DNA from: G963663775 sp963664255
GTDB taxonomy: Bacteria > Bacillota > Clostridia > Oscillospirales > Butyricicoccaceae
NCBI GenBank assembly: GCA_963664255.1
Contig: OY760938.1
Location: 682,001-746,000 of the forward strand
DNA length: 64,000 bases
Reading direction: 5' to 3'
Shown here: piece by piece, positions 58,854-64,000 of the stretch
How the letters are laid out: every line of letters starts with the position of its first letter
Position numbering within the stretch: the first letter of the stretch is position 1
The notes under the pieces: generated by a model
Database searches by the model: none
What the model saw: only the letters and a program-made list of their open reading frames with translations
What the model was told of the DNA's origin: nothing
Translations under genes and position numbers: made by a program

Positions 58854-59046
58854 GATATTTTAAAAAATAACTTATTTATCGATTTTTCCGTGTTTTATTT
58901 GCTTAATTTTTTAAATAAATACTGTCTTTAACTTAACAATCTTTAACGGACCATTTTTCCTGCTCTGTTCGATGCATCATTTTGCAAGCGATTTTTGCGC
59001 ACCCTCCTGCGCATTGAATAGCCGCTGAAAATCCTTGTGAATACGC

Positions 59047-59075
59047 TTGACCTTATCCCGTAAATATGATATGGT
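59047..59075 (+). promoter_or_regulatory. Promoter of the first rubrerythrin gene
   Basis: TTGACC (59047-59052), 17 bases, TATGGT (59070-59075), leaving a leader of about 100 bases. Confidence 0.65.
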
Positions 59076-59184
59076 TTAATTGTATAAATTTAGGGTTACG
59101 TTCATTGTGAAACCTATTTTTCTTATGCTGTTCTCGTGTGTGCACAATAGCATGAAGCGAATGAAACGGAAGGAGTTATGTAAA

Positions 59185-59721
59185 ATGGAACTGAAAGGCA
59201 CAAAAACAGAAGCCAACTTACTGACTGCATTTGCAGGAGAGTCGCAAGCGCGCAATAAATACACCTATTACGCAAGCAAAGCGAAAAATGAGGGCTATGT
59301 ACAAATTGCAAACCTGTTTGAAGAAACCGCAAACAACGAAAAGGAGCACGCAAAAATTTGGTTCAAGCTGCTGCATGACGGCATTCCGGACACCATCGCC
59401 AACCTCAACGATGCTGCTGCGGGCGAATATTATGAATGGACCGATATGTATGCAACCTTTGCAAAGGAAGCCAAGGAAGAGGGCTTTGACCACATCGCGT
59501 TCCTTTTTGATTCCGTTGCAAAAATTGAAAAAATGCACGAAGAACGCTATCGCAAGCTGCTCGCCAATGTTGAAGGCGGTTTGGTGTTTTCCCGTGACGG
59601 TGACATGATTTGGGAATGCTCCAACTGCGGTCATGTTGCCATTGGCAAGAAATCGCCTGAAGTATGCCCCGTATGTGCTCATCCGCAGTCCTATTTCCAA
59701 ATCAAAGCCGACAACTATTGA
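59185..59721 (+). CDS. rbr: Rubrerythrin
   Basis: A 178-residue protein: a four-helix diiron domain (FAGESQARNKYTYYAS, EKEHAKIWF, ANVEGG-side helices with EKMHEERY) and a C-terminal rubredoxin-like domain with CSNCGHV and CPVCAHP. It reduces hydrogen peroxide in anaerobes. GGAAGGAG is nine bases before the ATG at 59185; the longer frame from 59080 is within the leader. It is monocistronic. Confidence 0.95.
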   Translation: MELKGTKTEANLLTAFAGESQARNKYTYYASKAKNEGYVQIANLFEETANNEKEHAKIWFKLLHDGIPDTIANLNDAAAGEYYEWTDMYATFAKEAKEEGFDHIAFLFDSVAKIEKMHEERYRKLLANVEGGLVFSRDGDMIWECSNCGHVAIGKKSPEVCPVCAHPQSYFQIKADNY

Positions 59722-59887
59722 GGTCTGCCGTTCTTTCGATAGAAAGGACTTGCACACATTTCACGTTTGCGATACTATATAGTAGATGCATAGCTGTGCC
59801 TTGCTGAAATATGCAAGGCACACTTTTTATGCAATCTCGCATATCGCGTATTCTTTTCACTTGAACTGCATTAAAGGAGATTCTATC

Positions 59888-61084
59888 ATGCAAAAAGGCG
59901 ACCAAAACAAACTCAATCTGCTGCTGACCGGCATCCGTGCACGCCTCACACAAAATAGCGACTTTTTTGTCGCAGCAGACATGGACTTTCTGTCTGGCAG
60001 AAAGCAGTTTCAAGCGCGCCTGCTTCCGCAGGATGACCGCTGGTCTTTGCACTTTCAAGGCACAGAAACCGCCGTTACTGCCGAACAAGCCCTGCAGTTT
60101 TTCGCAGAAAAAGCCCTGCAATATGATGAGTCCTTTCTAAACTATACCGAGCGGGGACGGAGGTTTCAAATCGCCTGCACTGCCGCAGGTGTGCACATGA
60201 AGCAAAGCGAGCAGCCCATTGCGCAAGAAAATGCAGCTGCCGCAGCCAATCCGCTTTTGGACAACAATCGTGCTTATCTCATTCGTGCCGACCGCGCCGC
60301 GCCCTTGCTGCGCGAAATCGGTATTCTTTCCAAAAACGGCAAGCTCAAAAACGATATGATTCGAAAATATAATCAGATTGACCATTATGTGGAGCTGGTT
60401 GCGCCCATGTTTGAAAAAGACGACAGCGAAGAAATTCTTCTCCTCGACTGTGCCTGTGGCAAATCCTATCTCAGCTTTGTCATGAACTATTACCTCTGCG
60501 AGGTTTTGGGGCGCAAATGCCGCGTGATTGGCATTGACATCAATGCGCATGTGATTGAAGAAAGCCAAAAGATGGCGCAGCGGCTTGGCTACCGCAACAT
60601 GACCTTTTTGCAGGCGGATTTGCGCGAATATTTGCCACCCGCCAATGTAACCGCTGTGATTTCTCTGCACGCCTGTGATATTGCAACGGACTTGGCACTT
60701 GCCACAGCAATCCGCGCACGCGCAAAATACATTGCCTGTGTGCCCTGTTGTCACAAGGAGTTGCTGGAACAATATACCTTGCCTGCACTGGAACCACTGA
60801 CACGGCATGGCGTATTCAAGGCGCGCTTCAACGATGTGTTGACAGACAGCCTGCGCGTTTTGAAGCTGGAAGCCGAAGGCTACAAGGTTTCTGCGGTGGA
60901 ATACATTTCGCCGCTGGACACGCCGAAAAATCTGCTGATTCGCGCGGTACGTACCCAGCAGGAGAATCGTCGCGCACGTACAGACTATGACGCAGTGCGG
61001 CAGGCACTGGGCACGAACAGTGAACTGGACCGCCAATGCACCGCGCATGAAAACAGCTTCTTCATCACCGACGCAGATTTATAA
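59888..61084 (+). CDS. SAM-dependent methyltransferase (Methyltransf_32-like)
   Basis: A 398-residue protein. The first 150 residues have no named domain; the C-terminal part has the class I motifs LLDCACGKSYLSFVMNYYL (motif I), IGIDINAHVIEESQ, and VISLHACDIATDLALATAI, with CVPCCHKEL later. The DCACGK/HACD/PCCHKE set is that of Methyltransf_32 proteins, probably RNA methyltransferases; the target is unknown. AAAGGAG precedes the ATG. It has its own terminator. Confidence 0.82.
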   Translation: MQKGDQNKLNLLLTGIRARLTQNSDFFVAADMDFLSGRKQFQARLLPQDDRWSLHFQGTETAVTAEQALQFFAEKALQYDESFLNYTERGRRFQIACTAAGVHMKQSEQPIAQENAAAAANPLLDNNRAYLIRADRAAPLLREIGILSKNGKLKNDMIRKYNQIDHYVELVAPMFEKDDSEEILLLDCACGKSYLSFVMNYYLCEVLGRKCRVIGIDINAHVIEESQKMAQRLGYRNMTFLQADLREYLPPANVTAVISLHACDIATDLALATAIRARAKYIACVPCCHKELLEQYTLPALEPLTRHGVFKARFNDVLTDSLRVLKLEAEGYKVSAVEYISPLDTPKNLLIRAVRTQQENRRARTDYDAVRQALGTNSELDRQCTAHENSFFITDADL

Positions 61085-61103
61085 GAACCCATACCGAACG
61101 CCC

Positions 61104-61147
61104 ATCGGCACAGTGATTGTCATTTTCATCACTGTGCCGATTTTTTT
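61104..61147 (+). terminator. Terminator of the methyltransferase gene
   Basis: ATCGGCACAGTGAT and its exact complement, followed by TTTTTT. Confidence 0.9.
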
Positions 61148-61256
61148 GCACCGCAATTCCTATTCTGAATCTGCTGTGATTTGGAACCTCCGGAAAACCC
61201 TTGCATAATCTGATAAAGAAGTGATACTTCAAATACTGTATGGAGGTATATGATAC

Positions 61257-61335
61257 ATGGCTGAAAAAATCATCCCCGGGCCTGTCAACGGCACCAATGG
61301 CATCCGGGAAGCTGTTTGTGTGCATACGAACAAGG
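61257..61335 (+). pseudogene. 5' end of a conserved clostridial gene, cut by the recombinase element
   Basis: GGAGG stands 10 bases before an ATG that reads 26 codons including GPVNGTNGIREAVCVHTNK. This is, from memory, the highly conserved N-terminus of an unnamed clostridial protein of several hundred residues that normally continues KIYDSCRDKDC. Here it breaks exactly after the Lys codon and passes into the 3' end of the recombinase gene on the opposite strand. The rest of the gene is not in this window. It is therefore either split by an integrated element whose other end lies beyond 64,000, or simply truncated. Confidence 0.65.
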
Positions 61336-62874
61336 CTACAGCGGTTGTACCTGCTCGCTTGCAGGCGGAAACAGCGGATAAATTTGCAATTTCACTGCAT
61401 CTGTGCGTGTTTGGCGCACATAAACCATGCGTTCCATCAATGCGCGCAGCAGCGCGTTTTTCTCCTGAAGGTCCCCCGCTAGATAAGCTTGCAGCAGCGA
61501 TGCCTGATAAGGCGGAATTTGCAGCTGCAGCTTTTGCGAGAGTCCCTCCAGTGCTTCTTCCTGCACACAAAGGGCGGCCTGCAGCGCGGTCTGCTTCTGC
61601 TCCAGCACCTGCCTGCGTTCCAAAAACTGCGCCACCGCATAAACCCCTTGTTCCACCAACTCCTGTGCACGCAGCTGCTGGTGTGCAAGGGTGCGCAGCT
61701 CCTTTTGCATCCGCTGTACGGTCTGCTGCTGTGCTTTTTGCGCCTGCTTGATGTCCTCCTGCTGCGGGACAACCAAAAATCGATACGCCGCAAACCATGT
61801 CGCAATGGCGTTCTGCACCGCATCCTCTACGACAGGCAAGCGTGCCGATACAGTAGGGCACTGTACGGTGCGGCATTCCAAGCTTGCGGTATGCAGCGAA
61901 GGATAGGGATGCAGCTGCATGGCATTGCCGCATATACTGCATCGCAGGATGCTTTGCAGTGGATTTTGCATGTGTTTGCCCCTTGGGATGGGTGCGGCTG
62001 GGAGGTTTCGCACACGTTTTTGCACTTCGTCAAAAATTTCTTCTGAAACAATGGCTTTATGCCGTCCGCAAGCTTCAATATAAGCATCTGAACGCGGTCT
62101 GCTCTTGGAAAATTCACCATTGACCACGCTTTTTTTCACCGGACGCTCACCCCATCGAATTTTTCCGGCATATACAGCATTGTGCAGAATATGGCGCACA
62201 CTAAACGCCGACCACGTGCCTTTTTTCGGCGATGGAATGCCTTGTGTCACTAGATGGGACGCAATCCGCTGATACCCATTCCCATCGAGATACAGGCGAT
62301 AGATTGCACACACAATGTCGGCTTCCTCCTCGTTGATTTCCAGTGTCCAGCCCTTTTCTGCCTGCAATTTGACGCGTCTATAGCCAAAAGGGGCTTGTTT
62401 TGCCGCATATTTGCCCTCTTGCGCCGCAGCTTGACACCCCGCGACCATACGGCGGCGAATGGTTTTATATTCTCTTCTAGACATAAACAAGCCAAATTCA
62501 AAATATTCTTCATCAAATTCATTGGCGGGGTCATAGGTTTTAAGGGGTGTCAAAATCTTGGTAGCCGAGCATAAAAACGCCCGCGAAACCAGACCTTGGT
62601 CAACCGTATCCCCGCGCGCCAAGCGCTCCACCTCCACCACAAAGACGCCCTCCCAACAGCTACGCTCCACCTCCCGCAGCAGCTGCTGCATGACGGGTCG
62701 GTCAGCGATGGATTCCCCGCTGACAATTTCCCGATACACCACCGCAATGGAAAGCTGCATCCGCTGGGCGGCTTCCTGCAGCATTCGTTCATGCCGCGCC
62801 AAGGTTTCCCCTTCCCCATGTGCCTCCGCTTCCAAATCCGCACGAGATTTGCGTAAATATGCACAATATGGCAT
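61336..62874 (-). CDS. Large serine recombinase
   Basis: A 512-residue protein. The resolvase domain starts YCAYLRKSR with the nucleophile S10, and continues with VVEVERLARGD and EYKTIRRRM; the recombinase domain follows (GYRRVKL to HILHNAVYAGKIRWG); then a zinc ribbon (LRCSICGNAM, LECRTVQC), and a long coiled coil (about 385-470). This is the layout of SpoIVCA/TnpX-like enzymes that excise or integrate elements. Its stop codon lies one base beyond the breakpoint of the truncated gene at 61257-61335. AAAGGAGC precedes the ATG at 62874. No other phage or transposon gene is nearby. Confidence 0.93.
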   Translation of the reverse strand: MPYCAYLRKSRADLEAEAHGEGETLARHERMLQEAAQRMQLSIAVVYREIVSGESIADRPVMQQLLREVERSCWEGVFVVEVERLARGDTVDQGLVSRAFLCSATKILTPLKTYDPANEFDEEYFEFGLFMSRREYKTIRRRMVAGCQAAAQEGKYAAKQAPFGYRRVKLQAEKGWTLEINEEEADIVCAIYRLYLDGNGYQRIASHLVTQGIPSPKKGTWSAFSVRHILHNAVYAGKIRWGERPVKKSVVNGEFSKSRPRSDAYIEACGRHKAIVSEEIFDEVQKRVRNLPAAPIPRGKHMQNPLQSILRCSICGNAMQLHPYPSLHTASLECRTVQCPTVSARLPVVEDAVQNAIATWFAAYRFLVVPQQEDIKQAQKAQQQTVQRMQKELRTLAHQQLRAQELVEQGVYAVAQFLERRQVLEQKQTALQAALCVQEEALEGLSQKLQLQIPPYQASLLQAYLAGDLQEKNALLRALMERMVYVRQTRTDAVKLQIYPLFPPASEQVQPL

Positions 62875-63016
62875 ACAGGCTCCTTTCACAAAATCGCCCT
62901 TCGTTTCAGAAAAACCACCTATTTTGTGATATGCCTGCCGCCATCTTGCTATGCCTGTCTGTCCTGCGTAAACGATTGCACAGCACAGCCCGTTTTGTCT
63001 TTTTCACAAAATTCCT

Positions 63017-63045
63017 TGTACTTTGCAATGATTTATGCTATACTA
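63017..63045 (+). promoter_or_regulatory. Promoter of the second rubrerythrin gene
   Basis: TTGTAC (63017-63022), 17 bases, TATACT (63040-63045). Confidence 0.75.
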
Positions 63046-63139
63046 TTCACAATTTATATCGGTCGTATTTATACTCTTCCATTTTTTACTACAATTCTTC
63101 GGACACTACATTTTTTTACCCAAAGGAAGGTGCTCCACT

Positions 63140-63703
63140 ATGAAAGATTTTGCCGGTTTCCAGTTGCATGGCACGCAGACAGAAAAAAACCTCAACGCAG
63201 CTTTGAGCGGCGAGGCACTTGCTCGCAGCCAATATGCGTTTTTTGCAGAACAAGCACTTGCAGAAGGGCATGAATCCATCGCAGATTTATATCGGCGCAT
63301 GGAAAGCAATGAGCTGATGCACTGCAAAATCTGGTATCAATATCTGCATGGCGGTGTCTATCCCACCATGGTGAACCTGCAAAATGCGGTGCAAAGCGAA
63401 ATGCTGGAAAGCCAGAAGCTATATCCCGATTTTGCCCGTGTGGCACGCGAAGAAGGGTTTGAAGAAATCGCGGAAATGTTCGACTCCATCGGCGCGATTG
63501 AGCATTCTCATGCAAATGTATTTTTACAGGCAATGTCCACACTCACCCAGCACAATGCTGGCATTACCCACGTGCCCGACACCATGCCAAAGGACGAATA
63601 TCGCTGTATGTTCTGCGGTGCTACATTTGCGTATGTGCCAGAGTATTGTCCGGTTTGTGATGCCATGGATGCCTTTGAATTGGTCAACGATTTTATCTAT
63701 TAA
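63140..63703 (+). CDS. Rubrerythrin-family protein (second)
   Basis: A 187-residue protein with the diiron helices (LSGEALARSQYAFFAEQAL, ESNELMHCKIWYQ, EHSHANVF) and a rubredoxin-like end (CMFCGATF, CPVCDAMDAFE). Compared with the protein at 59185, the sequence differs throughout, and KEHAK is replaced by ELMHCK. It is probably a peroxide reductase with different partners or range. GGAAGGTG precedes the ATG at 63140. It is monocistronic, convergent with the Asp23 gene. Confidence 0.9.
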   Translation: MKDFAGFQLHGTQTEKNLNAALSGEALARSQYAFFAEQALAEGHESIADLYRRMESNELMHCKIWYQYLHGGVYPTMVNLQNAVQSEMLESQKLYPDFARVAREEGFEEIAEMFDSIGAIEHSHANVFLQAMSTLTQHNAGITHVPDTMPKDEYRCMFCGATFAYVPEYCPVCDAMDAFELVNDFIY

Positions 63704-63713
63704 AACATTAACA

Positions 63714-63758
63714 TAAAAAAAGACAGCCGCCTGCTTTGTTTGGCAGCTGTCTTTTTTT
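63714..63758. terminator. Bidirectional terminator between rubrerythrin and Asp23 genes
   Basis: AAAAAGACAGC and GCTGTCTTTTT with inner GCC/GGC pairing, between convergent genes. Confidence 0.85.
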
Positions 63759-63764
63759 GTGCAA

Positions 63765-64000
63765 TCAATCTGCAATTTCGGCTTCGTCCCCTGCTGACGC
63801 TTGCGGAAAAACGATGCCTTGCACATGGATGTCAACCGATTCCACGTGCATTCCTGTCATGGACTGCACCGCCGTTCGCACTGCCTCCTGCACATTTTTA
63901 GCAACCTCTGGCACTGTAAACCCATATTCCACAAGCAATGACAGCGCAACGGAAACGCGATTTCCATAAAATTGAATCTCAACCTCTTTGGCGAATGGAG
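63765..64000 (-). CDS. Asp23/Gls24-family protein, C-terminal part (runs off the window)
   Basis: The last 77 codons are present. EIQFYGNRVSVALSLLVEYGFTVPEVAKNVQEAV and TGMHVESVDIHVQGI are the Asp23/YloU signature: a small domain common in Gram-positive bacteria and linked to envelope stress or fatty acid and cell-wall functions. The start lies outside the window. It is read leftward and ends at the shared terminator. Confidence 0.9.
   Translation of the reverse strand, partial: PFAKEVEIQFYGNRVSVALSLLVEYGFTVPEVAKNVQEAVRTAVQSMTGMHVESVDIHVQGIVFPQASAGDEAEIAD

Noticed and set aside
61257..61751. A 164-codon rightward frame starting at 61257
   Set aside because: Only the first 26 codons look like protein; beyond 61335 it is the antisense of the recombinase coiled coil.

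Overview
The window looks like a chromosomal segment of an anaerobic, spore-forming clostridial Firmicute, probably of the Oscillospirales/Ruminococcaceae type; the genus cannot be fixed from the sequence alone. The evidence is a fused ispH-rpsA gene, sporulation-type genes (a YlmC/YmxH protein and GerW/YtfJ), a monomeric [FeFe]-hydrogenase, two rubrerythrins, a large MetH without its reactivation domain but with a separate activation protein, and clostridial ribosome-binding sites and promoters. I saw no rRNA, tRNA or CRISPR array.

Layout. 1-3.0 kb: the 5' part of a chemoreceptor, a DUF2798 membrane protein and a TtcA-like PP-loop protein. 3.1-4.1 kb: rplM-rpsI. About 4.14-11.57 kb: a degraded, AT-richer genomic island lying between the true 3' end of rpsI and a second 21-bp copy of that 3' end. 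It carries two small XRE regulators, a run of small unknown genes of conjugative-element type, an IS256-family insertion with an 8-bp target duplication, gene fragments and a chemoreceptor. 11.6-21.6 kb: an ECF S component, a diguanylate cyclase, a Crp/Fnr regulator divergent from a ferredoxin, an XRE regulator divergent from a sigma factor, a cation/proton antiporter behind a fluoride riboswitch, a Cys-rich copper-binding protein, a polysaccharide deacetylase with YlmC, and the hydrogenase.

22-25.2 kb: a lone fumarase beta-type subunit with a coiled-coil partner, threonine ammonia-lyase and an Rrf2 regulator. 25.5-33.2 kb: a divergent cluster in which a response regulator, kinase and secreted subtilase face a VTC-domain protein, a DUF4956 membrane protein and a DUF4353 lipoprotein. 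The shared intergenic region holds repeated TTTCAG-N5-TTTCAG boxes placed exactly 10 bases upstream of -10 elements on both strands, so the two-component system probably controls both arms.

33.3-37.0 kb: a second TtcA-like protein, an unknown conserved protein, TcdA and an MFS carrier. 37.1-47.6 kb: a long leftward housekeeping block (ispH-rpsA, plsC, cmk, an HI0933-type flavoprotein, an RpiR regulator, rluB, a D,D-carboxypeptidase, gerW, DUF2953, scpB, scpA, an M50 protease), with many 4-base ATGA overlaps. 47.7-55.2 kb: a cysteine-desulfurase-like protein with DUF3343, then ygiQ-metF-metH activation-metH, a one-carbon/methionine operon. 55.5-61.1 kb: glpK, amtB-glnK, rubrerythrin and a methyltransferase. 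61.2-64 kb: a large serine recombinase whose stop codon sits on the breakpoint of a truncated conserved clostridial gene, resembling one end of a skin-like intervening element; then a second rubrerythrin and the end of an Asp23-family gene.

The most notable points are the rpsI-integrated island, the recombinase/gene breakpoint, the two-component box array and the fluoride riboswitch on an antiporter gene.
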